Part shown: positions 35,654-44,245 of the stretch, one piece after another
Layout of the letters: every line of letters begins with the position of its first letter
Position numbering within the stretch: the first letter of the stretch is position 1
NCBI RefSeq assembly: GCF_900115205.1
Contig: NZ_FOYQ01000001.1
Coordinates: 248,001 to 312,000, forward strand
Source of the DNA: Robiginitalea myxolifaciens
GTDB lineage: Bacteria; Bacteroidota; Bacteroidia; Flavobacteriales; Flavobacteriaceae
Direction: 5' to 3'
DNA length: 64,000 bases
Notes under the pieces: model-generated
Seen by the model: the letters and a program-made list of their open reading frames with translations, nothing else
What the model was told of the DNA's origin: nothing
Databases searched by the model: none
Translations under genes and position numbers: made by a program

Positions 35654-36415
35654 ATGCTTGTATTGACCACCCTTTTCGCCTTGTTGGGATGCCGGAACGA
35701 TCAAAATCCGCAACGCATTCGCATTGCCGTAGCAGCGAATATGCGGGAACCCCTGGAGGAGATTGCGGGTAAATATGCCGCCGCAGGGGGATTGCCGCCC
35801 CAATTGATTTCAGGGTCCTCTGGGAAACTGGTGGCCCAAATCCGGGAAGGCGCACCTTACGACATTCTGGTATCTGCCGACACCACTTATCCCAATACGC
35901 TTTATCGGGAGCGATTGATATCGAAACCCCCTAAAATCTATGCGCAGGGGCAACTGATCCTTTGGAGTATGAACCCGGAAATACCGGCCGATCTGAAACG
36001 CCTCCAGGATCCCGATTTCGGACCCATCGCCATAGCGAATCCCCGAATGGCACCTTACGGAAGGGCTGCCCTGGAGGTTCTTAAGGGTTTGGATTCCGGA
36101 CGGGTGAACCAACGGGAATTGGTAACCGGGGAGAACATTTCCCAGGTAAACCAATTTATCGCCAGCCAAAGTGTTGTAGCAGGATTTACAGCCTTATCTA
36201 CGGTACGTTCTCCAAGGTTATCAGAAAAGGGTAGTCATATCCTGGTGGGACAGGAGCTTTACACGCCAATAGCTCAGTCGGCATGCCTTCTCGAAAATTC
36301 AAAAGAAGTACGGGAAGAAGCTGAAAAATTTTTCGCCTATCTTTTTTCAAAGGATGCTCGCGAAATTCTGGAAGAATATGGCTATGTTGTGCCGGATCAA
36401 ATGCCTTACCCATGA
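35654..36415 (+). CDS. modA: Molybdate ABC transporter substrate-binding lipoprotein ModA
   Basis: Periplasmic molybdate/tungstate-binding protein of the ModABC importer. The 253-residue protein has a very short signal ending in the lipobox Phe-Ala-Leu-Leu-Gly-Cys. The ModA fold follows: IRIAVAANMREPLEEIAGKY, ISGSSGKLVAQIREGAPYDILVSAD, GPIAIANPRMAPYGRAALEVL and FTALSTV. ATG 35654 was chosen because it gives the lipoprotein signal; the frame is open to 35525 but overlaps the M20 gene with no secretory features. The stop overlaps modB (ATGA). Confidence 0.9.
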   Translation: MLVLTTLFALLGCRNDQNPQRIRIAVAANMREPLEEIAGKYAAAGGLPPQLISGSSGKLVAQIREGAPYDILVSADTTYPNTLYRERLISKPPKIYAQGQLILWSMNPEIPADLKRLQDPDFGPIAIANPRMAPYGRAALEVLKGLDSGRVNQRELVTGENISQVNQFIASQSVVAGFTALSTVRSPRLSEKGSHILVGQELYTPIAQSACLLENSKEVREEAEKFFAYLFSKDAREILEEYGYVVPDQMPYP

Positions 36416-37083
36416 ATTGGGAGCCCTTATTGCTCACCTTAAAGCTCGCGCTGACGACCACGTTGGTGCTGCTCCTGGTTTCCCTGCCCCTTGCAGCCTG
36501 GCTCTCAAAAAGTCGGAGTCCGCTTAAATCTGTAGTGGATACCCTGGTAAGTATGCCTCTGGTTTTACCACCGACCGTTATCGGCTTTTACTTTCTGATT
36601 GCCTTTAGCCCCTCAAATGCCTTTGGTCAATGGCTGGACGAACACCTGGGGATTCAACTTGTTTTTTCCTTTCCCGGGTTGGTATTGGCCTCAGTACTTT
36701 ACAGCCTCCCCTTTATGGTCCACCCTATTCAGGCCGGATTGAGAAGTCTGCCTCCTTCCCTTGCTGAAGCCTCCTATATCCTGGGTAAAGACCGGCTGAC
36801 CACGTTTTTCCGGGTATTACTCCCCAATATCAGACCTGCACTATTCACGGGCCTGGTATTATCATTCGCGCACACTGTAGGGGAATTCGGGGTCGTTTTG
36901 ATGATCGGGGGCAGTATTCCGGGGGTGAGCCGGGTCGCTTCCATTGCCATTTACGAGGAAGTGGAAACAATGAACTATGCCGCTGCGCACACGTATTCCC
37001 TGATCCTTTTCGGGCTTTCCTTTGCCATATTGCTTAGTGTAAACCTGATCAATGGTGGAATCCTTAAAAGGTATTGGAGATGA
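36412..37083 (+). CDS. modB: Molybdate ABC transporter permease ModB
   Basis: Membrane permease of the molybdate importer. The 223-residue protein has about five to six membrane helices and the EAA loop that contacts ModC (SLAEASYILGKDRLTTFFRVLLP; Glu-Ala-Ser-Tyr-Ile-Leu-Gly core, about residues 119-141). It also has the family-typical PLVLPPTVIGFYFL and HTVGEFGVVLMIGG segments. ATGA overlaps with modA and modC show a coupled operon. Confidence 0.95.
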   Translation: MNWEPLLLTLKLALTTTLVLLLVSLPLAAWLSKSRSPLKSVVDTLVSMPLVLPPTVIGFYFLIAFSPSNAFGQWLDEHLGIQLVFSFPGLVLASVLYSLPFMVHPIQAGLRSLPPSLAEASYILGKDRLTTFFRVLLPNIRPALFTGLVLSFAHTVGEFGVVLMIGGSIPGVSRVASIAIYEEVETMNYAAAHTYSLILFGLSFAILLSVNLINGGILKRYWR

Positions 37084-37955
37084 TGCACGTTCAACTGAAC
37101 AAATCCCTCCATGGACCTGAGGGCGATTTTGAGCTCGCCGTGGACTTGCAGTTGGAATCCGGAACCTTCCTCGGGATACACGGGGCTTCAGGGGCCGGAA
37201 AAACTTCGCTGCTTCGAATGATTGCCGGGCTAATGCCTCCTGATTCCGGCAGGTTGGAAATCAATGGAGTCCCTTGGCTGGAAACTTCAGGGAAAGCAAT
37301 GCCGCCTCAAAAAAGGAATGTCGGCTTCCTATTCCAGGATTACGCCTTATTCCCGCATTTAACCGTATTGGGCAATCTGGAATTCGCTGCCAATTCACCC
37401 TCAGACAAGGATCGCATCCCTGAATTACTGAGAACCATGGAGTTGGAAAAATTACAACACAGTATGCCCGGCGTCCTTTCCGGAGGACAGCAACAGCGGG
37501 TGGCCCTGGCAAGGGCCCTGGTCCGGCAACCCCGGATACTCCTCCTGGATGAACCGCTATCCGCCCTGGATGCCCCAATCCGGAGGCGACTGCAGGACTA
37601 TCTGGGTAAAATTCACCGGGAATATAGGACCACGACCATAATGGTAAGCCATGATCCCTCCGAATTACATCGTCTGGCGGATCGCGTGGTCGAACTCAGG
37701 GCTGGCAAAATAGTCGAGGATCGGGCACTGGATCAGGGCTCCGGAGAAATCCCCCTACCCAAAGCCGCACTGAAGGCAAGCGGACGTATCCTGGAAATCG
37801 AATTAGAGGGCAAGGAGGTGCTGCTGCGAATCGATACCGGAGCGCAGACCATTAGGATCAGCCTACCGGCAACTGAGGCCAAATCCCTGAAACCAGGACA
37901 AAACATTACCTTCCAGGCTTCCATTGACACCATTAAAATCCTGAATAATCCCTGA
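37080..37955 (+). CDS. modC: Molybdate ABC transporter ATPase ModC
   Basis: ATP-binding subunit of the molybdate importer. The 291-residue protein has Walker A GASGAGKTSLLRM (near residue 37), the Q-loop in FLFQDYALFPHL, the signature LSGGQQQRVALARAL, Walker B ILLLDEPLSALD and a switch His in VSHDP. The C-terminal 70 residues (about 220-291) form a small beta-rich region consistent with a single TOBE/Mop-like regulatory domain. The ATG at 37080 overlaps the modB stop. No molybdopterin genes are nearby. Confidence 0.93.
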   Translation: MMHVQLNKSLHGPEGDFELAVDLQLESGTFLGIHGASGAGKTSLLRMIAGLMPPDSGRLEINGVPWLETSGKAMPPQKRNVGFLFQDYALFPHLTVLGNLEFAANSPSDKDRIPELLRTMELEKLQHSMPGVLSGGQQQRVALARALVRQPRILLLDEPLSALDAPIRRRLQDYLGKIHREYRTTTIMVSHDPSELHRLADRVVELRAGKIVEDRALDQGSGEIPLPKAALKASGRILEIELEGKEVLLRIDTGAQTIRISLPATEAKSLKPGQNITFQASIDTIKILNNP

Positions 37956-37959
37956 ATTT

Positions 37960-38454
37960 ATGCCCAATGATCCACTAACCCCAGAGATCAGAACACTTCC
38001 GCAAACCCTATTGGTCGGACATTACCTGGAAATGAACGTGTTGTCCGATAGAACCCGTGAACTTTGGATGGGTTTTGGCCCGCAGATCAAGCAAATAGCT
38101 CATCGAGCCAACCCAAACCGGTATTCCCTGGAAGTCTATCCGGATCCGGACTATTTCAATGATTTTGACCCGAATAAAAAATTTCAGAAATGGGCGGCTG
38201 TAGCCGTTACCCGTGCCGAAGATCTGCCGGTTGGAATCGAAGTGCTGGACCTGACAGAAGGGCAGTATGCGGTTTTCACGTACAGGCAAAGGATGGCCCC
38301 TCCACAGGAATTTTACCGACGTATTTATATGGAGTGGCTGCCCCAATCAGGCCTTAAACTGGCACATCGGCCGCACATAGCCATTATGGGCCCGGAGTAC
38401 GACCCTACGGATCCGGATTCCGACGAAACGCTTTGGATTCCAGTCCAGGCGTGA
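37960..38454 (+). CDS. GyrI-like small-molecule-binding domain protein
   Basis: A 164-residue cytoplasmic protein with the features of a stand-alone GyrI-like/AraC effector-binding (SHS2) domain: an N-terminal strand TLLVGHYLEMNVLSD, a central YSLEVYPDPDYF and the typical GIEVLDLTEGQYAVFTYRQ with the substrate-facing Glu, then YMEWLPQSGLKLAHRPHIAIMGPEYDP. It lies 4 bases after modC and is probably co-transcribed. Its link to molybdate uptake is not evident. No HTH is present. Confidence 0.85.
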   Translation: MPNDPLTPEIRTLPQTLLVGHYLEMNVLSDRTRELWMGFGPQIKQIAHRANPNRYSLEVYPDPDYFNDFDPNKKFQKWAAVAVTRAEDLPVGIEVLDLTEGQYAVFTYRQRMAPPQEFYRRIYMEWLPQSGLKLAHRPHIAIMGPEYDPTDPDSDETLWIPVQA

Positions 38455-38465
38455 GGGGCACGCTT

Positions 38466-38500
38466 TTTGTTGTTGGTATAGGGGATTTATCCTATTTTTA
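38466..38500 (+). promoter_or_regulatory. Putative promoter of the rel gene
   Basis: TTTG (38466-38469), 23-base spacer, TATTTTTA (38493-38500), 8 bases before the rel ATG, in the 54-base gap after the GyrI-like gene. The -7 element has one mismatch from TAnnTTTG. A TTG at 38473 would give a 17-base spacer instead. Confidence 0.35.
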
Positions 38501-38508
38501 AATCACTT

Positions 38509-40716
38509 ATGCCTGCTCAAACCCTCATAGAACGCGAGAATAAGGAGATTGCCAAGCAATACAAGGAACTACTGCGTATCAGTTACCAGACCCTTACCCC
38601 TGAGGACAAGAAACTGATTCGGCAGGCCTTTGATGTGGCGGTAGATGCTCATAAGGACCAGCGGAGAAAATCTGGGGAGGCCTATATTTTCCATCCTATA
38701 GCTGTCGCCAAGATCGTGGCTTCAGAAATTGGCCTGGACGCCGTATCCATTGCCGCCGCCCTCCTGCACGATGTCGTCGAAGACACGCCGTATACGCTCG
38801 ATGATATCGAGCAGATGTTCGGGGAAACGGTTGCCCGTATAGTAGATGGGCTTACCAAGATCGCCCACCTGAAAAAGGACACCAATATCTCGCAACAAGC
38901 GGAGAATTTCCGCAAGATGTTGCTCACCCTTAATGATGATGTTCGGGTAATCATCATTAAGATTGCCGATCGGTATCACAACCTGCTTACCATGGATTCC
39001 ATGCCAGAGCACAAGCAGGTCAAAATAGCCTCGGAAACCCTCTACATCTATGCCCCCCTGGCCCACCGAATCGGGCTGTACAACATTAAGACCGAACTCG
39101 AGGATTTAAGCCTGAAGTACACCGAACCTGAAGTATATCGGGATATCCTGGGCAAGATCGAAGACAGTAAGGAAGATCAGGAGCGCTACATTGCCGACTT
39201 TAGCTCCGTAATTCAGGAATCCCTGGACAAGGAAAAGCTGAATTATGTAATTAAAGGCCGATCCAAATCTATCTTTTCCATCCGCAGGAAAATGCAGGCT
39301 CAGAATGTGAGCTTTGACGAGATCTACGACAAGTTTGCCATCCGGATCATCTACAAATCAGATCGGAAAAACGAGAAGTTCCTGGCGTGGAAAATCTATT
39401 CCATAGTTACGGACCACTTTACACCAAATCCCGTACGGCTCCGGGATTGGATCTCCTCCCCGAAGAGTACCGGATATGAGGCGCTTCACATTACTGTTAT
39501 GGGGCCCAAAGGCCGGTGGGTCGAGGTACAGATTCGGTCCGATCGCATGCATGAAATTGCCGAAAAAGGCTATGCGGCCCACTTTAAGTACAAGCATGGC
39601 GAGCAGAAGGAACAAGGCATTGAAATCTGGTTGAACCGCCTGCAGGATGCCCTGGAAAATCCCAATGGGAATGCCGTGGATTTTGTGGAGGAATTTAAAC
39701 TCAACCTCTATTCCAAGGAGATCTTTGTATTTACTCCCGACGGGGATTTGAAATCCCTGCCTAAAGGAGCTACCCCATTGGATTTTGCATTCCATATCCA
39801 CACCGAGGTGGGTATGCATACCCGCGGGGCCAAGGTCAATGGGAAATTAGTCCCCTTGAATACTGAACTGCGCAGTGGGGACCAGGTAGAAATAATTACT
39901 TCAGATTCTGCGAAACCCAATCAAAACTGGTTGGATTATGCGGCTACAGGCAGGGCGCGATCCAAGATTCGCTCTTCGCTGCGTGAGGAGAAGAAAGAAG
40001 TGGCCATGGATGGGAAAGAGGTCCTGAGAAGGAAACTGAAATCCCTGAAGGTAAACCTGAACGAAGATGCGATCAACAAGGCTGTAGCCTACTTTAAGCT
40101 GCAAACCAGCCTGGATTTATTCTATCGGGTTGGCAATGGCACTATTGACAACCAGCAAATCCGGGATTTTGCTTCCTCCTACAACAATGCCTTTATCAGT
40201 TTCTTCAAGAACAAGATTCGCCGGTCGCCTGCACCCGAAAATATCGACAGGGAGGAGATCACCTCCAAGTTCGATATGCTCGTTTTTGGCAAGGAGGAAG
40301 AACGCTTAAGCTATAAGCTGTCCAAATGCTGCAACCCGATTCCCGGGGATGAAGTGTTTGGTTTTGTAAGTGTGAACGAAGGCATCAAGGTGCACAAGAA
40401 GAATTGTCCCAACGCTATTTCGCTGCAATCGAATTACGCCTATCGGATTATCCCTGCCAAATGGATCGATTCTACCCAGGAGGAATTCACCGCGGAAATC
40501 AAAATGAGCGGAATCGATAATATTGGACTGATCAATGACATTACCGATCTGATCTCAGATGAGATGCACGTAAACATGCGACGTATCAATTTCAATACAG
40601 AAGGCGGGACGTTTAACGGGGAGATTACAGTAGTGGTCAAAAACAACTCCACCCTGAAAAAACTCATGAACAACCTGAGGAAGATCAGCGGGATCGATAA
40701 GGTGGCCCGTAAATAA
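38509..40716 (+). CDS. RelA/SpoT-type (p)ppGpp synthetase/hydrolase
   Basis: Controls the stringent response by making and degrading (p)ppGpp. The 735-residue protein has the full RSH order. The N-terminal HD hydrolase is intact (HPIAVAKIVAS and LLHDVVEDT, about residues 62-92). The synthetase domain covers about 235-350 (SPKSTGYEALHITVMGP, EVQIRSDRMHEIAEKGYAAH). A TGS domain lies near 395-455 (FVFTPDGDLKSLPKGATPLDFAF), followed by a zinc-finger/helical region with Cys-Cys-Asn-Pro-Ile-Pro-Gly-Asp and a C-terminal ACT domain (about 660-735). Both catalytic sites look intact, so it is probably the long bifunctional Rel/SpoT. Confidence 0.95.
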   Translation: MPAQTLIERENKEIAKQYKELLRISYQTLTPEDKKLIRQAFDVAVDAHKDQRRKSGEAYIFHPIAVAKIVASEIGLDAVSIAAALLHDVVEDTPYTLDDIEQMFGETVARIVDGLTKIAHLKKDTNISQQAENFRKMLLTLNDDVRVIIIKIADRYHNLLTMDSMPEHKQVKIASETLYIYAPLAHRIGLYNIKTELEDLSLKYTEPEVYRDILGKIEDSKEDQERYIADFSSVIQESLDKEKLNYVIKGRSKSIFSIRRKMQAQNVSFDEIYDKFAIRIIYKSDRKNEKFLAWKIYSIVTDHFTPNPVRLRDWISSPKSTGYEALHITVMGPKGRWVEVQIRSDRMHEIAEKGYAAHFKYKHGEQKEQGIEIWLNRLQDALENPNGNAVDFVEEFKLNLYSKEIFVFTPDGDLKSLPKGATPLDFAFHIHTEVGMHTRGAKVNGKLVPLNTELRSGDQVEIITSDSAKPNQNWLDYAATGRARSKIRSSLREEKKEVAMDGKEVLRRKLKSLKVNLNEDAINKAVAYFKLQTSLDLFYRVGNGTIDNQQIRDFASSYNNAFISFFKNKIRRSPAPENIDREEITSKFDMLVFGKEEERLSYKLSKCCNPIPGDEVFGFVSVNEGIKVHKKNCPNAISLQSNYAYRIIPAKWIDSTQEEFTAEIKMSGIDNIGLINDITDLISDEMHVNMRRINFNTEGGTFNGEITVVVKNNSTLKKLMNNLRKISGIDKVARK

Positions 40717-40749
40717 TATTTCCGTACCCGAATTCCTAAATAATAACCG

Positions 40750-40757
40750 TATTTTTA
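40750..40757 (+). promoter_or_regulatory. Putative -7 element for fur-like gene
   Basis: TATTTTTA, 24 bases before the ATG at 40782, in the 65-base gap after rel. One mismatch from TAnnTTTG and the same octamer as before parA, DUF3810 and rel. Confidence 0.33.
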
Positions 40758-40781
40758 CCCCCGGAACTTCTGCCAATTATT

Positions 40782-41234
40782 ATGGGTAATAAAGACCAGG
40801 AAATCGTCAAAAATGTCTTTACCTCTTACCTCGAAGAGAAAGGACACCGTAAAACGCCGGAACGCTACGCCATTCTTCGTGAGATCTACGAAAGCGACGA
40901 CCATTTCGACATTGAGTCGTTGTATATCAAAATGAAGAATAAAAATTACCGGGTGAGCCGGGCAACGCTTTACAACACAATCGAACTCCTGCTGGAATGT
41001 AAATTGGTGCGCCGTCACCAATTCGGAACAAACCAGGCACAGTATGAGAAATCCTATTTCGACAGGCAGCACGATCACGTTATTCTGACGGATACCGGCG
41101 AGGTGGTCGAATTCTGCGACCCGCGTATTCAGTCTATCAAGAAGACCATCGAAGAAGTTTTCGATATAAAAATTAACAATCATTCCCTCTATTTCTACGG
41201 TACTCGAAACCAGAATGAGGAAACCGCAAATTAA
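40782..41234 (+). CDS. Fur family transcriptional regulator lacking the CxxC pair
   Basis: A 150-residue Fur/PerR-superfamily repressor. The N-terminal winged helix is clear ([47 protein letters not shown]; given in parts). The dimerisation domain has [20 protein letters not shown]. In most Fur proteins the HDHxxC is followed by a CxxCG zinc pair; here the matching positions read Ile-Leu-Thr-Asp-Thr-Gly, so the structural zinc site is absent, and only one Cys remains (in FCDP). The metal sensed cannot be told. It lies 12 bases before purA. Confidence 0.92.
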   Translation: MGNKDQEIVKNVFTSYLEEKGHRKTPERYAILREIYESDDHFDIESLYIKMKNKNYRVSRATLYNTIELLLECKLVRRHQFGTNQAQYEKSYFDRQHDHVILTDTGEVVEFCDPRIQSIKKTIEEVFDIKINNHSLYFYGTRNQNEETAN

Positions 41235-41246
41235 TCCGAGCTATTT

Positions 41247-42518
41247 ATGAGCGTAGATCTCTTACTCGGCCTCCAGTGGGGGGACGAGGGCAAAGGAAAA
41301 ATCGTCGATGTTTTAACCAAAGGCTATGATATCATCGCCCGCTTCCAGGGGGGACCCAATGCCGGGCATACCCTGGAGTTCGATGGGATCAAGCACGTCT
41401 TACATACCATTCCCTCTGGAATCTTTCACCCCAATGCTGTCAATGTTGTCGGTAACGGGGTGGTTATCGATCCGGTAATCTTCCGGAAGGAGATGGAGAA
41501 GCTCGGAGACTTTCCAATTGATCCGTATAAAAATTTGCTCATTTCGCGCAAAGCGCACCTGATCTTACCGACCCACCGCTTGCTGGATGCGGCCTCAGAA
41601 GCCGCCAAGGGGAAGGCCAAAATCGGCAGCACCCTCAAGGGAATCGGCCCCACCTATATGGACAAGACCGGGCGTAACGGGCTTCGAGTCGGCGACCTGG
41701 AATTGCCCGATTGGAAAGAACGCTATCGCGCCCTGGCCGACAAGCACGAGAAAATGATCGCGTTCTATGATGTCGATATCCAATACGACCTCAAAGAATT
41801 AGAAGCCGAATTTCTAACAGCTGTTGAAGATTTGCGCAAGATTACGTTCATCGATAGCGAACAATACCTCTTTGACGCCCTGGATTCCGGAAAGAAAATC
41901 CTGGCCGAAGGGGCCCAGGGATCCCTGCTGGACATCGATTTCGGGACGTATCCCTATGTTACCTCCTCCAATACCACGGCTGCCGGAGCCTGTACCGGAT
42001 TGGGCATAGCCCCTGGGACCGTTGGAGATGTATTCGGAATTTTCAAAGCCTATACCACCCGGGTGGGCAGTGGCCCCTTCCCTACCGAACTTTTTGACCA
42101 GGATGGGGAGACCATGGGTCGGGTTGGCAACGAATTCGGAGCTACCACCGGCCGTCCGCGGCGTTGTGGCTGGCTCGACCTGGTTGCGCTGAAATATGCC
42201 GTACGGGTCAACGGAGTTACCCGACTAATGATGATGAAAGCCGATGTATTAAGTGGTTTTGACACCATAAAGGTCTGTACGGGTTACCACTACAAGGGAA
42301 AGCAAATTCAACACCTGCCCTACACGCTTGAGGCAGAGCACCTGACCCCGATCTACAAGGAGATGCCGGGTTGGAAGGAGGATCTGACCAAGATGAGCAA
42401 GGCGGAGGAACTCCCCGCTAACCTCCTCGCATACATCACCTATCTCGAGGAGCAGCTCGATACCCCTATTGGTATTGTAAGTGTTGGACCAGACCGGACC
42501 CAGACGATTCACCGATAA
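41247..42518 (+). CDS. purA: Adenylosuccinate synthetase
   Basis: First committed step from IMP to AMP: GTP-dependent joining of IMP and aspartate. The 423-residue protein begins with the nucleotide-binding WGDEGKGKIVD and GPNAGHTLEFDG motifs containing the catalytic Asp and His. It also has the family-typical KGIGPTYMDKTGR, EGAQGSLLDIDFGTYPYVTSSNT and TTGRPRRCGWLDLVALKYA stretches. Length is normal. Gap to fur is 12 bases, to the OstA-like gene 9 bases. Confidence 0.97.
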   Translation: MSVDLLLGLQWGDEGKGKIVDVLTKGYDIIARFQGGPNAGHTLEFDGIKHVLHTIPSGIFHPNAVNVVGNGVVIDPVIFRKEMEKLGDFPIDPYKNLLISRKAHLILPTHRLLDAASEAAKGKAKIGSTLKGIGPTYMDKTGRNGLRVGDLELPDWKERYRALADKHEKMIAFYDVDIQYDLKELEAEFLTAVEDLRKITFIDSEQYLFDALDSGKKILAEGAQGSLLDIDFGTYPYVTSSNTTAAGACTGLGIAPGTVGDVFGIFKAYTTRVGSGPFPTELFDQDGETMGRVGNEFGATTGRPRRCGWLDLVALKYAVRVNGVTRLMMMKADVLSGFDTIKVCTGYHYKGKQIQHLPYTLEAEHLTPIYKEMPGWKEDLTKMSKAEELPANLLAYITYLEEQLDTPIGIVSVGPDRTQTIHR

Positions 42519-42527
42519 ATCATCCCT

Positions 42528-44243
42528 TTGAAACCCTTTGCCTCCTTTCTGGTTTTTATCCTGGCAGGCATAGTGCTGTGCGAAACCCTGCAGGCACAAG
42601 ATGGTACTGCTTCTGGCCAGAACTCCGATCAGGAGCAGGCAGGGAGTAAAAAAATCAATATTGTTTACGGGGGGAATTTCACCAAGGACGAAAACCTGCG
42701 TCCCGGAGCTTCTATATTCAGTAGGGATTCCCGCCAAGTACAGTTCGAGCATCAGGGGGCGGACCTTTGGTGCGATTACGCGCTGCTTTACCAGAAGGAG
42801 AACCGGCTGGAGGCTATTGGAAATGTACGCCTGGTCCAGGGGGATTCGGTTACCATGACCAGCGGTTACGTTGAGTACGACGGAGACCTCAAACTGGCAA
42901 AATCCTACCAAAAGGTAGTCCTTCGCAATCAGAATAGCACCCTAACCACTGACACCCTCTTCCTGGATCGCGAAAAGCAGGAAGCATATTACCAGCACCA
43001 GGGCAAGATCGTGGATTCTGCCAACACGCTTACGAGTCGGGTTGGAAGATACTTCATGACTACCAAGAAATATCAATTCCAGGATTCCGTCCGTATTGTC
43101 AACCCGGAATATGTCATGGAGTCGACCCGCCTGGACTACTATACCCTTTCGAAAAACGCGTACATGTACGGGCCCACCCTAATTACGGGTGACTCCTACA
43201 CCATGTACTTTGAACGCGGGTACTATGACACCAATATAGAGCAGGGATACGGGATCAAAAACACCGAAATCCACTACAACAATCGGATTATCGAAGGCGA
43301 TAGCGTTTACTTTGACAAGGCCACGGAATTTGCTTCGGCCACCAACAACATCACGGTAACGGACACCCTGAACAACGGGGTAATCCGTGCCCATTATGCC
43401 GAAGTCCATAAGGCTCAGGATTCGGTTTTCGCGACCCGCCGGGCGCTTTCCATTAGCCTGGTGGAACAGGACTCCCTATATATGCATGGTGACACCCTGA
43501 TGGTAACGGGAAAACCTGAAGCCAGGATTCTGCGGGCATTTCGCGATGCGCGTTTTTATAAGACAGATCTCAGCGGAAAAGCGGATTCCATCCATTTTGA
43601 ACAGGCAACCGGGATTACCCAGCTCATTAAACGGCCGGTGATGTGGAATCTTGAAAATCAGATGACCGGGGACAGTATTTACCTTCTCAGTGACATGGAA
43701 ACCGAGAAACTCGATTCCCTGAAGGTCATTGGCAACGCCTTTATAATCTCTGAGGACACGACCGGGTATCGTGGCTATAACCAGGCCAAGGGCAAGGACC
43801 TCTTTGGAAAATTCAGGGAAAACGAACTCCGCCTGGTGGATCTGGTAGGGAACACAGAGGTCGTCTACTTTATGTACACGGACGACCAGGAACTATTCGG
43901 TATTAACAAGATCGCCTGTAGTAAGATTCGCTTACTCCTTGAGCAGAGCGATATTGATCAGATCACCTATATCACCCAACCCGACGGGACCATTTACCCG
44001 GAGGCTGAATTACCCGAGGAACAACGCGTACTGGAAGGTTTCATTTGGCGGGGGGATGAACGTATTCGCTCGGTGGATGACCTGTTTGGGGAGGACGACA
44101 ATAACATCGTGCTTCCCGAAATCCGGGGACTTACCGAGTCCATTGACCGGGATGCCGAACCCGAGGAGGAGCCAAATGATCCCGTTAAAGGTAAGGCCAC
44201 CCCGGCCCCTCAATTGATGAAACGCGGCGGAAACAACGAGTAG
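42528..44243 (+). CDS. OstA-like (LptA/LptD N-terminal type) envelope protein
   Basis: A 571-residue exported protein with a signal peptide (about residues 1-23, ending Leu-Gln-Ala-Gln). Repeated beta-jellyroll strands follow, of the OstA/LptA type that carries lipopolysaccharide across the periplasm (TMTSGYVEYDGDLKLAKSY, LTTDTLFLDREKQEAYYQ, NRIIEGDSVYFDKATEFASA, and later copies). It likely acts in LPS transport or assembly in Bacteroidota. The start is TTG 42528, the only start that keeps the signal peptide. An acidic, Pro-rich tail follows. The stop sits three bases before the next ATG. Confidence 0.87.
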   Translation: MKPFASFLVFILAGIVLCETLQAQDGTASGQNSDQEQAGSKKINIVYGGNFTKDENLRPGASIFSRDSRQVQFEHQGADLWCDYALLYQKENRLEAIGNVRLVQGDSVTMTSGYVEYDGDLKLAKSYQKVVLRNQNSTLTTDTLFLDREKQEAYYQHQGKIVDSANTLTSRVGRYFMTTKKYQFQDSVRIVNPEYVMESTRLDYYTLSKNAYMYGPTLITGDSYTMYFERGYYDTNIEQGYGIKNTEIHYNNRIIEGDSVYFDKATEFASATNNITVTDTLNNGVIRAHYAEVHKAQDSVFATRRALSISLVEQDSLYMHGDTLMVTGKPEARILRAFRDARFYKTDLSGKADSIHFEQATGITQLIKRPVMWNLENQMTGDSIYLLSDMETEKLDSLKVIGNAFIISEDTTGYRGYNQAKGKDLFGKFRENELRLVDLVGNTEVVYFMYTDDQELFGINKIACSKIRLLLEQSDIDQITYITQPDGTIYPEAELPEEQRVLEGFIWRGDERIRSVDDLFGEDDNNIVLPEIRGLTESIDRDAEPEEEPNDPVKGKATPAPQLMKRGGNNE

Positions 44244-44245
44244 TG

